Made by a program: the position numbers and the translations under genes. The notes below the pieces were generated by a model. It was not told the DNA's origin, searched no databases, and saw only the letters and a list, made by a program, of their open reading frames with translations. From GCA-2733415 sp964276095 (GTDB taxonomy: Bacteria > Bacteroidota > Bacteroidia > Flavobacteriales > Flavobacteriaceae), in contig CAXYDR010000003.1 of the NCBI GenBank assembly GCA_964276095.1, positions 1,116,001-1,180,000 of the forward strand: a DNA stretch of 64,000 nt. Direction: 5' to 3'. Below, piece after piece: positions 42,933 to 51,938 of this stretch. Each line of letters opens with the position of its first letter. Position 1 is the first letter of the stretch.

Positions 42933-43708
42933 CACTGCTTCACAAAATCTTGTAAAGCAACTATAACTTCCTGCTGGTTTTCTATGTGAGACATATGACC
43001 ATCAGGAAGTTCTACTTTATATACTTCCGTAGCTTTTATTTGATCTAAAACATCTTCATAATTTAAAATCGGATCCTCTTTACCGTAAATAATCACTTTT
43101 TTATAGGGTGAAAAATTAAGCAGCACTTCTCTGTCCTCACGAATTTTCATTCCTTCTTGAGCAGCAATATATCCTTGCAATGGAGTTTTTAAGGCTTCTA
43201 TTTTAACTTGTTTTATTTCTTCACTAAATAGTGTTAAACTTTTTGGCCTAAACAAATTACTGATAGACATACGAACCAAATTACTATAATTAGTTTTAAC
43301 TGCTTCTATGGCTCTGCCACGTAATTGAACACGCTCAGGAGAATCTGCTCGTGTTGTAGAATTTAGTAAACATAAGCCTTTTACATTATCTGGAGATTTT
43401 TCTGCAAAAGCCAAAGCAACATATCCTCCCATAGAATGCCCTACAAAAATAGAGCGTCGGATTTTTAAATGATGTAATACCTCAGCAACTACATCTGCCA
43501 TTAATTCCATAGAATGTACATATCCGAAACATTCCGTTTGTCCATGCCCTAATAAATCAATACAAACAACTCTGTTTCTTTTAATTAGTTCTGGCTTAAT
43601 AGCCTCCCACATGGTAGAATTTTCTAAAAACCCATGTAATAAAACAATAGTATTTCCTCTTCCTTCATCAGTATAAAAAACAGAAGTTCCTTTATAATCT
43701 AATATCAT
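42929..43708 (-). CDS. Alpha/beta hydrolase
   Basis: The 259-residue enzyme has the nucleophile elbow GHSMGG (about 92-97, Ser94), LLHGFLENSTMW near residue 23 for the oxyanion hole, the acid in YGKEDPI (about 215) and the His in DGHMSHIEN (about 239). It resembles the BioH/MhpC-like esterase group; the substrate cannot be predicted. It converges with the exported 516-aa protein gene and is divergent from the AraC gene upstream. Confidence 0.9.
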   Translation of the reverse strand: MILDYKGTSVFYTDEGRGNTIVLLHGFLENSTMWEAIKPELIKRNRVVCIDLLGHGQTECFGYVHSMELMADVVAEVLHHLKIRRSIFVGHSMGGYVALAFAEKSPDNVKGLCLLNSTTRADSPERVQLRGRAIEAVKTNYSNLVRMSISNLFRPKSLTLFSEEIKQVKIEALKTPLQGYIAAQEGMKIREDREVLLNFSPYKKVIIYGKEDPILNYEDVLDQIKATEVYKVELPDGHMSHIENQQEVIVALQDFVKQC

Positions 43709-43838
43709 GCTTATTTACTTGCCTTTTAAGGCTACAAAGATACTTATAGTTCATAAAAAATCAATTATATTGTACTAATCCTACACATATATATTAATGA
43801 ATCTGGTTTCATTACGACAAACATAAAAACAGATCAAA

Positions 43839-44687
43839 GTGGCTATACAAGATATTACCAAATACACCTATAAAAATATTTTTTCCTTAAGTGTCGTTCA
43901 GTTTGATAAAGCTTGTGTGATGAATACCCCTGAACAAGTAGATGCGTACAGTATCTTTTGGATTAAAAAAGGGTCTGGAGAATATCATATTGATTTTGAA
44001 AGCTACACGTTTGACGGTAATGTGCTTTTCTTTTTATCCCCAGGACAAGTATTTTCCGTAGACTCAGAGGCAATTGAAGAGGCGTATAAATTAACTTTCC
44101 TAAGAGATTTTTATTGCATACAAACACATGATAAAGAGGTAGCTTGTAATGGTGTGCTTTTTAATAATATATATGATACTCCGTTTTTGCAGCCTTCAGA
44201 AAACGACACTATAAAACTAGAGTTTATCATAACTAGTTTAGTTGATGAATTAAATCAATCAGAAACTGGACAATATGATATGTTGCAAGCCTATTTAAAA
44301 CAATTTATTGTTCATGCTGTTCGTATTAAGAAGGAACATTATCAAATAAAGGATGATGTGGAATCGCAACTTTTTAAAGATTTCAGTTTATTGGTTGAAC
44401 AAAACTATAAAACACTTCATTCCGTAACTGAGTATGCAAATCGTTTAGGTATTTCTCCAAAGTCATTAACTAAACATTTTCAAAAAATAGGATCTCATAC
44501 ACCAAGTGATTTTATTAAAAACAGAATTATTCTTGAAGCAAAACGACAATTAATTTATTCTTCGGATTCTGTAAAACAAATTGCTTTTAACTTAGGCTAT
44601 AACGATCCTGCATACTTTACAAGGTTCTTTACAAAATCAACTACAAAATCTCCTTTGCATTTTAAAACAGCTTATAATGAGCTTTAG
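43839..44687 (+). CDS. AraC-family regulator next to the thiol-redox cassette
   Basis: The GTG start at 43839 gives 282 residues: an N-terminal cupin-like half (about 20-165, with IDFESYTFDGNVLFFLSPGQ) and a C-terminal HTH pair (about 185-280) with VTEYANRLGISPKSLTKHFQKIG and KQIAFNLGYNDPAYFTRFFTK. A direct repeat typical of AraC sites lies upstream of the thioredoxin operon, 107 bp beyond this stop. It is probably the activator of that operon. The ligand is unknown. Confidence 0.87.
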   Translation: MAIQDITKYTYKNIFSLSVVQFDKACVMNTPEQVDAYSIFWIKKGSGEYHIDFESYTFDGNVLFFLSPGQVFSVDSEAIEEAYKLTFLRDFYCIQTHDKEVACNGVLFNNIYDTPFLQPSENDTIKLEFIITSLVDELNQSETGQYDMLQAYLKQFIVHAVRIKKEHYQIKDDVESQLFKDFSLLVEQNYKTLHSVTEYANRLGISPKSLTKHFQKIGSHTPSDFIKNRIILEAKRQLIYSSDSVKQIAFNLGYNDPAYFTRFFTKSTTKSPLHFKTAYNEL

Positions 44688-44793
44688 TTTAACGCATACT
44701 AATTTCAAGTAAACATACCCAAAACTACCTAATACATTTATTTTCAAACAAATAAACACTTTACTACTTAGTTTATTTACTCCAAAAAATTCG

Positions 44794-44821
44794 TTGTCCA
44801 ATAATAAGGAACTTTTGTCCA
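44794..44821 (+). promoter_or_regulatory. Direct-repeat candidate AraC operator upstream of the thioredoxin operon
   Basis: TTGTCCA occurs at 44794-44800 and 44815-44821, a spacing of 21 bp or two helical turns on the same face, as expected for AraC monomers side by side. A weak -7-like CATCTTTG lies at 44845-44852, and the operon ATG is at 44900 behind an AAGGAAAAA ribosome-binding region. Confidence 0.55.
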
Positions 44822-44899
44822 TTTTTTAAAGCCTATTCCTGTCGCATCTTTGTACTATCAATAAACAACTCCTTTAAACGGAGTATAAAACAAGGAAAA

Positions 44900-45220
44900 A
44901 TGGACATACAATTAAATCAAAATGAGTTTCAAGAAACAATAGCAAATAACAACGCTGTAGCAATCGATTTTTATGCAGATTGGTGTAGTCCTTGTCAAAC
45001 ACTTTTACCAACAGTTCACAAATTAGCAGGCGAATTTGAAGGAGACGTTACTGTTAGAAAAGTTAATGTAGATAAAAATAGAGAGCTAGCTGCTCAATTT
45101 GGAGTTAGGAGTATTCCAACAATCGTATATCTACACAAGGGAAAAGAGATAAACAGACATAACGGATTGATTTCTGAAGGAATGTTAAAAGGACATTTAA
45201 ACCAATTAAAAAACATGTAA
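44900..45220 (+). CDS. Thioredoxin with a WCSPC active site
   Basis: The 106-residue single-domain thioredoxin has the active site WCSPC (28-32, canonical WCGPC), the buried Asp in FYAD (24-27) and the cis-Pro SIPTIV motif (about 75-80). The Ser in place of Gly alters redox tuning modestly. No signal peptide, so it is cytoplasmic. It leads a cassette of small redox proteins downstream of an AraC gene; a ribosome-binding AAGGA precedes the ATG. Confidence 0.92.
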   Translation: MDIQLNQNEFQETIANNNAVAIDFYADWCSPCQTLLPTVHKLAGEFEGDVTVRKVNVDKNRELAAQFGVRSIPTIVYLHKGKEINRHNGLISEGMLKGHLNQLKNM

Positions 45221-45222
45221 TT

Positions 45223-45333
45223 ATGGAAAATTCAACTGAAAAACAATGCCCAAATTGCTGGGGATATCAGGAATACAATGAGCAACTTCCTGAAAGAAAA
45301 ATATGTGAGTGCAAAACAGAATCAAACAAATAA
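45223..45333 (+). CDS. Tiny Cys-pair protein (36 aa) in the redox cassette
   Basis: An ATG two bases after the thioredoxin stop begins a 36-residue frame with CPNC (9-12) and CEC (28-30), a mini zinc-ribbon arrangement. The tight spacing and the four Cys support coding, though it is too short for standard gene callers. It may bind zinc or exchange disulfides with the adjacent thioredoxin. No family is recognised with certainty. Confidence 0.6.
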   Translation: MENSTEKQCPNCWGYQEYNEQLPERKICECKTESNK

Positions 45334-45355
45334 AAATCTTTAAAAATTTTATAAT

Positions 45356-45913
45356 ATGAGTACAAGAATAGAAACATTAAACCCAGAAACAACAACAGGA
45401 AAATCAAAAGAATTATTTGATGTTGTGAAAAAGAAATTAGGTTTTATCCCTAATTTAATAAAAGTATTTGGAAGCTCTCCAGCTACTTTACAAACCTACT
45501 TAAGCTTAGGAGAGTTAACTGCAAGTGGAAATTTCTCTAATAAATACAGAGAACAATTAGCCTTAGCTATTGCAGAATCGAACAGTTGTAATTATTGTTT
45601 ATCTGCACATACTACTATCGGTAAAATGAACGGATTAACTGAAGAGCAGACCGAACAAAGCAGACAGGGAATTGCAGATGACACAAAAGCACAGGCAGGG
45701 TTACAATTTGCGCAAGCAGTAACAGAAAACAGAGGACAAGTATCTACCGAAGCAATTAATACCATAAAAGCAGCTGGTTATAATGATGGTGATATTTTAG
45801 AAATTGTATTAAACGTAGTTTCTAATACTCTAACAAATTATGTAAATCATATAGCTCAGACAGAAATTGACTTCCCTAAAGTGGAATCAGGAAAATTTAC
45901 AGTAAATCAATAA
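45356..45913 (+). CDS. AhpD-like carboxymuconolactone decarboxylase-family protein
   Basis: The 185-residue protein carries the AhpD core: Glu and the redox CxxC within SCNYCLSAHT (Cys78, Cys81, His85), inside a helical bundle. AhpD-type proteins reduce peroxiredoxins or peroxides with disulfide exchange; here the thioredoxin in the same cassette is the likely electron donor. This is family reasoning. The start lies 22 bp after the tiny Cys protein. No signal peptide, so it is cytoplasmic. Confidence 0.88.
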   Translation: MSTRIETLNPETTTGKSKELFDVVKKKLGFIPNLIKVFGSSPATLQTYLSLGELTASGNFSNKYREQLALAIAESNSCNYCLSAHTTIGKMNGLTEEQTEQSRQGIADDTKAQAGLQFAQAVTENRGQVSTEAINTIKAAGYNDGDILEIVLNVVSNTLTNYVNHIAQTEIDFPKVESGKFTVNQ

Positions 45914-45937
45914 TATAAACGATAAAAATAAATAAAG

Positions 45938-46309
45938 ATGAAAAATTTAATTACAGGATTATTTTTAATGGTATTCGCTTTTACCGTTAACGCACAAAAC
46001 ACAACAGTAAAAACAGTTTCTTTAGAACAAACTAAAGGAGAATTTACTCAAAAATCAATGACTTTAAGTGAAGGTACTTATGTTTTCAATGTAACAAACA
46101 ATAATGCAGCTCCTGAAGTTGGTTTAGTGTTAATTCATGATGGAAAAGATGGTTCAAATGCAAAAAACCATATTGCCGACGCATATGTTTCTCAAATGGT
46201 AAAACATGGTAAAACAGAATCTTCAAAAGAAGTAACACTTACAAAAGGAACTTATAAATATTTTTGTCCTTTTAACAAAACACCTCAATACACTTTGGTT
46301 GTTGAATAG
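45938..46309 (+). CDS. Exported cupredoxin-like protein
   Basis: The 123-residue protein has a signal peptide (cut after TVNAQ, about 19) and a cupredoxin-like beta sandwich with the FNVTNN and YKYFCPFNK segments. The Cys (Cys110) is at the usual ligand position, but the His and Met that normally follow as C-x-x-H-x-x-x-M are absent (CPFNKTPQYTL), so a standard type 1 copper site is not supported. It may bind copper differently or none. It closes the cassette 24 bp after the AhpD-like gene. Confidence 0.78.
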   Translation: MKNLITGLFLMVFAFTVNAQNTTVKTVSLEQTKGEFTQKSMTLSEGTYVFNVTNNNAAPEVGLVLIHDGKDGSNAKNHIADAYVSQMVKHGKTESSKEVTLTKGTYKYFCPFNKTPQYTLVVE

Positions 46310-46330
46310 TTAATTAATCTCTCTTAAATA

Positions 46331-46361
46331 AAAAAGGCGTGCTCAATGAGCACGCCTTTTT
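46331..46361. terminator. Intrinsic terminator between the redox cassette and pepP
   Basis: AAAAAGGCGTGCTC and GAGCACGCCTTTTT flank a three-base loop between convergent genes. Confidence 0.9.
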
Positions 46362-46379
46362 GTTTCTATCAAATCAAGA

Positions 46380-47675
46380 CTATGCCTTGTTCATTAAGTC
46401 TTCTATTTCTTCTGCTTCTATAGGAATGTTACGCATTAGGTTAAACGGATCACCTTTTTCTTGAATCACTACATCATCTTCCAAACGGATACCAAACCCT
46501 TCTTCCGGAATATAAATTCCAGGTTCAACGGTAAATACCATATTTGCTTGCATTGGTTCTGTTAAAATACCATAATCATGAGTATCTAATCCCATGTGGT
46601 GAGATGTACCGTGCATAAAATACTTTTTATATGCAGGCCATTTTGGGTCTTCATTTTTAACATCAGCCTTATCTATTAGGTTTAATCCTAACAATTCTGA
46701 AGTCATTAATTTACCAACCTCAACATGATAGTCTGCCCAAATAGTTCCGGGAGTTAATAATTGTGTTGCTTCATTTTTAACACGATTTACCGCATTGTAT
46801 ACATCTTTTTGTCTATCCGTAAAACGTCCTGAAACAGGAATTGTTCTACTCATATCTGAAGAGAAATTAGCATATTCAGCACCAACATCTAACAAAATTA
46901 AATCGCCAGCTTTACACTCTTGATTGTTTTCTATATAATGTAAAACATTCGCATTATTACCAGAAGCAACAATTGGTGTATATGCAAAACCTTTAGAACG
47001 GTTATTTAAAAATTCATGCATAAATTCTGCCTCAATATTGTATTCAAATATTCCTGGCTTAACGAAATCTAATATTCTACGAAATCCTTTTTCAGTAATA
47101 TCACAAGCTTGTTGAATTAAATCTAATTCCACTTGATGCTTTACAGATCGTAAGCGTTGTAAAATCGGGTTAGATTTAGCAACTGCATGAGCTGGGTACT
47201 TTTGTAATAACCATTTTGTAAAACGAGCTTCACGTGTTTCAGTTTCTACATTTGCACGGTAATGTTCGTTTGTATTAATATAAACAGTATCAGACTGTGT
47301 CATAATTTCAAACAAAACCTTATCTAAATCTTGTAACCAGTATACCGTTTTAACCCCTGAAGTTTCAAAAGCTTTTTCTTTTGTCAATTTTTCTCCTTCC
47401 CAAACAGCAATGTGTTCGTTTGTTTCTTTTAAGAACAAAATTTCTCTATGCTCTGGTTTAGGACAATCAGGAAATAATACTAAAATACTTTCCTCTTGAT
47501 CTACACCACTTAAATAAAAAATATCTCTGTGTTGTGCAAACGGCAATGTACTATCGGCACTTACAGGGTAAATATCATTCGAATTAAAAATAGCCAAACT
47601 ACTAGGTTTCATTTGCTTTACAAAATTCTTACGGTTAGTTATAAATAACTCGCTTTTAATTGGTGCATATTTCAT
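46380..47675 (-). CDS. pepP: Aminopeptidase P, M24 family
   Basis: The 431-residue enzyme removes N-terminal residues preceding proline. The C-terminal pita-bread domain has all five metal ligands: Asp in LLDVGAEY, Asp in SSDMSRTIP, His in HGTSHHMGLD, Glu in FTVEPGIYIP and Glu in GIRLEDDVV. The N-terminal domain has the usual FNSNDIYP and LSGVDQEES features. No signal peptide, so it is cytoplasmic. A TAAATTTG -7 element (47707-47700) precedes the ATG by about 25 bp. The gene symbol is assigned on family identity. Confidence 0.92.
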   Translation of the reverse strand: MKYAPIKSELFITNRKNFVKQMKPSSLAIFNSNDIYPVSADSTLPFAQHRDIFYLSGVDQEESILVLFPDCPKPEHREILFLKETNEHIAVWEGEKLTKEKAFETSGVKTVYWLQDLDKVLFEIMTQSDTVYINTNEHYRANVETETREARFTKWLLQKYPAHAVAKSNPILQRLRSVKHQVELDLIQQACDITEKGFRRILDFVKPGIFEYNIEAEFMHEFLNNRSKGFAYTPIVASGNNANVLHYIENNQECKAGDLILLDVGAEYANFSSDMSRTIPVSGRFTDRQKDVYNAVNRVKNEATQLLTPGTIWADYHVEVGKLMTSELLGLNLIDKADVKNEDPKWPAYKKYFMHGTSHHMGLDTHDYGILTEPMQANMVFTVEPGIYIPEEGFGIRLEDDVVIQEKGDPFNLMRNIPIEAEEIEDLMNKA

Positions 47676-47779
47676 GATGTACGTTTTTTATAAGAATTTC
47701 AAATTTAAGGAAACCTATCGAATTTCAGATTGATAATTAATAGCTATTTTTAACCAAAAATTTATTTTTATCAATTAGT

Positions 47780-50560
47780 ATGAAATTCACTATAGCATTA
47801 TTCTTATCCGTTTTTTCTTCATTTGTAATAGCACAAGAAACATCTCTTGTAAAAAACATTCCGTTTACCAGTATTGGGCCAACGATTATGAGTGGTCGTG
47901 TGGTAGATTTAGAAGTAAACCCTAATAATCCAAATGAGTTTTATGCAGCCTATGCTTCTGGCGGATTATGGCATACTAAAAACAACGGAACAACCTTTAC
48001 TCCTATTTTAGATAGTGCAAATACTCAAAATATTGGTTCTATTGCTGTGCATTGGGAAACAAGAGCTATTTGGGTAGGTACTGGTGAAAATAATTCTTCA
48101 CGTTCCTCTTATGCAGGAATTGGTATTTTAAAAAGCATTGATCATGGGAAAACCTGGATTAACCTTGGCTTAAAAGATTCTCATCATATTGGAAGTATCG
48201 CAATCAACCCGAACAATCCTGATGAGGTTGTTATAGGTGTTATTGGTCACTTATATTCTCCAAATAAACAACGCGGAGTTTTTAAAACAATTGATAGTGG
48301 AAAAACATGGAAACAGTCGTTATTTATCTCCGAAAACACTGGTGTAATTGATGTAAAAGTACAACCTGATAATTTCAATATTCAATATGCTGCTGCTTGG
48401 GAACGTGAACGTAAAGCTTGGAACTTTTCAGGAAACGGTGCTGAATCTGGAATATATAAAAGTACTGATGCGGGAAATACGTGGTCTAAAATAAATACAG
48501 GTTCTGGATTCCCTATAGGAAATGGAATTGGTAGAATTGGTTTAGCAGTATATGATTCAACCACGGTTTATGCAGTTTTAGACAATCAAAATAGAAGAGA
48601 AAAAGACAGTACTATTATTAAAAAAGGATTAGCTAAAGAAGACTTTAAACAAATGTCTGTTGAAGATTTTCTTAGCCTTACTGATAAAAAACTAAACGGA
48701 TTTTTAAAACGAAATGGATTTCAAGAGAAGTATCGTGCTGAAAATGTAAAGCAATTAATACGTTCAGGAGAAGCTAAACCTAATGACATTGCTACCTATT
48801 TAGATACTGCTAACTCTAAATTATTTGATACTCCTGTAATTGGAGCAGAAGTATACAGAAGTGACGATGCAGGAAAGACTTGGATTAAAACACATGAAGG
48901 TTATCTAGATGATTTATTTTTCTCTTATGGGTATTACTTTGGAGAAATTCGTGTAAACCCTAAAAACAAAGACAAAATATACCTGTGTGGTGTCCCAATT
49001 ATCAAATCCGATAATCGAGGGAAAACATTTAAATCCATCAGTAAAGAAAATGTACATGCGGATCATCAAGCCTTATGGGTAAACCCTAATTTAGGTGGTC
49101 ATTTAATAGATGGAAACGACGGTGGTGTAAACATTTCTTATGATGATGGAGAAAGTTGGATTAAGTGTAACAATCCAGCTGTTGGTCAGTTTTACACTGT
49201 AAATGTAGATAACGCAGAGCCTTACAATGTGTATGGTGGTTTACAAGATAATGGAGTTTGGTTTGGACCTAATACTCATAAAGAAAATAAAGGTTGGCAT
49301 CAATCAGGAAAATATCCTTATCAAAATTTATTAGGCGGTGATGGAATGCAAGTGCAAATAGATAGTCGCGACCATAATATTGTATATACTGGCTATCAGT
49401 TTGGGAATTATTATAGAATTAATAAAGCTACAGAAAAGAGAAAATACATCCAACCAAAACATAATTTAGGAGAAAAACCTTATCGTTTTAATTGGCAAAC
49501 ACCTATTCTATTATCGCCTCACAATCAAGATGTATTGTATTTGGGGGGAAACAAACTGATGAAATCTGAAAATAAAGGAGATGACTGGGCAGCAATTTCT
49601 AACGATCTTACTCAAGGAGGAAAACAAGGAAATGTAGCCTATGGAACTATCACTTCTATATCAGAATCTTCTTTAAAAGAAGAGGTAATCTATACAGGAA
49701 GTGATGACGGATTAGTATATGTAACGAAAAATAGTGGCAAAAAATGGTCGAATATAACTGGAGACTTACCTAAGAATTTATGGGTTTCAAGAGTAATTGC
49801 ATCTCAGCATTTAAAATCGCGTGTTTATGTTACTTTAAACGGATATCGATTTGATGATTTTACAAGCTATGCTTATGTTTCTGAAAATTATGGAAAAACA
49901 TGGAAGCCAATATCAAACAACCTTCCTAAAGCTTCGATAAATGTAATTAAAGAAGATTTAAACGATGAAAACATCTTGTATATAGGTACTGATAATGGGT
50001 TGTTCGTTTCATTTAACAAAGGAACCTCTTGGAAACTTTTTTCTAATGGATTACCAAATGTTGCAGTTCATGATTTAGTAATACAATCACAAACAAACGA
50101 TTTAATAGTGGCTACTCACGGACGTAGCTTATACAAAACAAACGTAGGTGTTTTTGAAGAATATCATAATTATAAAAATGATCCCTTATATGTTTATAAT
50201 TTATCTACTATAAAATACAATCCTAGCTGGGGAAGTTCGTGGAGTAAATGGTTAGAAGCAAGTGAGCCTGCTATTGCAATACAAGTTTACATTAATAAGA
50301 AAACTAAATCAACACTTGCTATTAAAACTGAGGATGGTAATGACTTATATAAATTTTCTAGTGCATTAGAAAAAGGTTTTAATACCATTAATTATGATTT
50401 ATCTATTTCAGAAAAAGGAAAGGAAATATTAGAAGATTCTTCCGAATTAGTATTGATTTCCAAAAAGAAAAATGGGAAGTATTATTTACCTAAAGGGAAA
50501 TATTTAGTAGAAGTAAATACGACTTTAGCAAAAAGTAGCGTTTCTTTAGTTATAGAATAA
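47780..50560 (+). CDS. VPS10/sortilin-like Asp-box propeller protein, exported
   Basis: The 926-residue protein starts with a signal peptide (cut after FVIAQ, about 19). It carries about nine Asp-box hairpins, including SIDHGKTW, TIDSGKTW, STDAGNTW, SDDAGKTW, SYDDGESW, TKNSGKKW, SENYGKTW and SFNKGTSW, which form a large ten-bladed-type propeller as in VPS10/sortilin-like and glycosyl-hydrolase-related proteins. Enzymatic activity is not shown by the sequence. A C-terminal region without Asp boxes (about 800-926) may be a binding domain. It is followed by a small lipoprotein gene 18 bp on. Confidence 0.82.
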   Translation: MKFTIALFLSVFSSFVIAQETSLVKNIPFTSIGPTIMSGRVVDLEVNPNNPNEFYAAYASGGLWHTKNNGTTFTPILDSANTQNIGSIAVHWETRAIWVGTGENNSSRSSYAGIGILKSIDHGKTWINLGLKDSHHIGSIAINPNNPDEVVIGVIGHLYSPNKQRGVFKTIDSGKTWKQSLFISENTGVIDVKVQPDNFNIQYAAAWERERKAWNFSGNGAESGIYKSTDAGNTWSKINTGSGFPIGNGIGRIGLAVYDSTTVYAVLDNQNRREKDSTIIKKGLAKEDFKQMSVEDFLSLTDKKLNGFLKRNGFQEKYRAENVKQLIRSGEAKPNDIATYLDTANSKLFDTPVIGAEVYRSDDAGKTWIKTHEGYLDDLFFSYGYYFGEIRVNPKNKDKIYLCGVPIIKSDNRGKTFKSISKENVHADHQALWVNPNLGGHLIDGNDGGVNISYDDGESWIKCNNPAVGQFYTVNVDNAEPYNVYGGLQDNGVWFGPNTHKENKGWHQSGKYPYQNLLGGDGMQVQIDSRDHNIVYTGYQFGNYYRINKATEKRKYIQPKHNLGEKPYRFNWQTPILLSPHNQDVLYLGGNKLMKSENKGDDWAAISNDLTQGGKQGNVAYGTITSISESSLKEEVIYTGSDDGLVYVTKNSGKKWSNITGDLPKNLWVSRVIASQHLKSRVYVTLNGYRFDDFTSYAYVSENYGKTWKPISNNLPKASINVIKEDLNDENILYIGTDNGLFVSFNKGTSWKLFSNGLPNVAVHDLVIQSQTNDLIVATHGRSLYKTNVGVFEEYHNYKNDPLYVYNLSTIKYNPSWGSSWSKWLEASEPAIAIQVYINKKTKSTLAIKTEDGNDLYKFSSALEKGFNTINYDLSISEKGKEILEDSSELVLISKKKNGKYYLPKGKYLVEVNTTLAKSSVSLVIE

Positions 50561-50578
50561 TTTAGTATCTTTCTCATT

Positions 50579-51445
50579 ATGAAAACAAAACATATTTTTT
50601 TAGCGTTAATCGGTATGCTATTATTATCATGTAGTAATGATGATGATTCAACTACTGTTATACCAGAAACAGAGCCACAATTAATTGTAAAATTTAAGTT
50701 TGATGATACCCAAGTGAGGTTAGATAATTTTGGCCAACCAGAAACCATTCCTGCTGGGAATGCAGCTCAATCACCTAATTTTAATACAATGAGTGCTCAT
50801 TATATAGAACTTGCTCCCACCGCTTTTACAGCTTTAGGTGCTGGTGAAATTATTTATAAAGGAGATGAAACTACTGTTGGAGGATCAATTGCGGTAGATT
50901 TTCAATCTGCAAAAGTTGTCACAGAAAATGAAGCGTTTTTATCTATTCCATTGAGCAGTATTCAAGCCGGATCTTATGAATGGACAAGAATATCATTAAC
51001 CTATCAGAATTACGATATAGACTTTTTGTATCAAGGAAATGATTATACTGGAACTTTAGCAAGCTTTGTAGGTTTTAATAATTACATTACTTCTCATCAA
51101 GTAAATACACAAACAGTTGTTGTTAATGATAATAAATTACAAGGATATTGGGCTTTTGAAACTTTAGGAACTACTAGTGAGGGTAACGCTCCTGCAACAA
51201 CAGTACCTAACCCATTATCCGCTACCTCTCCTGTTCCTGCAGGATCATGTGTAGTTACTGGCGAATTCTCTGGAGGACTTACAATTACGGGAAATGAAAC
51301 GGAAAACATAGTGATTACTATGTCATTAACTACTAATAATAGTTTTGAATGGACTGAAGTAACTGCTGATGGAAAATTTGAGCCGGATGCTGGTGAACAA
51401 GTAGTAGATATGGGCTTTAGAGGATTGGTGCCGATTGTTGAATAA
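50579..51445 (+). CDS. Lipoprotein of unknown function following the Asp-box protein
   Basis: The 288-residue protein has a clear lipoprotein signal with SCSNDDD after LLL. The mature part is beta-rich and begins PQLIVKFKFDDTQVRLD, continuing with IPLSSIQAGSYEW and TGTLASFVGF. I see some resemblance to MbnP-like N-terminal repeats but not enough to call it. It lies 18 bp after the Asp-box propeller gene and may share its transcript. It ends at a strong terminator. Confidence 0.65.
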   Translation: MKTKHIFLALIGMLLLSCSNDDDSTTVIPETEPQLIVKFKFDDTQVRLDNFGQPETIPAGNAAQSPNFNTMSAHYIELAPTAFTALGAGEIIYKGDETTVGGSIAVDFQSAKVVTENEAFLSIPLSSIQAGSYEWTRISLTYQNYDIDFLYQGNDYTGTLASFVGFNNYITSHQVNTQTVVVNDNKLQGYWAFETLGTTSEGNAPATTVPNPLSATSPVPAGSCVVTGEFSGGLTITGNETENIVITMSLTTNNSFEWTEVTADGKFEPDAGEQVVDMGFRGLVPIVE

Positions 51446-51463
51446 ATAAATATCTTTAAAATA

Positions 51464-51498
51464 AAAATGCTCACTTATACTTTTAAGTGAGCATTTTT
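51464..51498. terminator. Intrinsic terminator between the lipoprotein and VOC genes
   Basis: AAAAATGCTCACTTA and TAAGTGAGCATTTTT flank a short loop between convergent genes. Confidence 0.92.
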
Positions 51499-51506
51499 AT
51501 TTTAAT

Positions 51507-51917
51507 CTAATGCGCAGAACTCACCATCCATTGCACACCAAACTTATCAGTCAACATTCCAAATTTACCACCCCAAAACACTGGTCCGAAAGGCATCGTT
51601 TCTTTACCGCCTTCTAATAAATTCTGATATACTTTTTCGGCTTCCTCTTCTTCCGGAATATTTATACTCATGTGCGCATTGGTCCCTTTTACAAAACCTG
51701 CTGCTCCACTATCAGAAAATAACATCGTATTACCATCTCCAAATTCTAAAGTGGCATGCATGATTTTATCTTTTAAAGATTCATCTATTTCACAAGTATC
51801 AGGAGGCATTTGATTAAAACGCATCAACATCGTTATTTCACCAGCTAACACATCGGCATAAAAATTAATAGCTTCTTCGCAATTTCCGTCAAAATTTAAA
51901 TACGGATTTAGTTTCAT
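51507..51917 (-). CDS. PhnB-like VOC-superfamily protein
   Basis: The 136-residue protein begins MKLNPYLNFDGNCEEAINFYADVL, the pattern of PhnB/glyoxalase-like VOC proteins (DUF1338/3-demethylubiquinone methyltransferase-like annotation is common), and contains the HATLEFGDGNTMLFSDS and GPVFWGGKFGMLTDKFGVQW segments. The true substrate is unknown; phosphonate involvement is not shown by context. It is 21 bp downstream of the SnoaL-like gene and probably shares its transcript. Confidence 0.82.
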   Translation of the reverse strand: MKLNPYLNFDGNCEEAINFYADVLAGEITMLMRFNQMPPDTCEIDESLKDKIMHATLEFGDGNTMLFSDSGAAGFVKGTNAHMSINIPEEEEAEKVYQNLLEGGKETMPFGPVFWGGKFGMLTDKFGVQWMVSSAH

Positions 51918-51938
51918 AATAGTTCTGGTTTTGGTTAA

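Noticed and set aside
50579..51445. MbnP-family call for this lipoprotein
   Set aside because: The beta-strand pattern is only loosely similar, the GYxxxxLEG motif is absent, and no MauG-like gene is adjacent.
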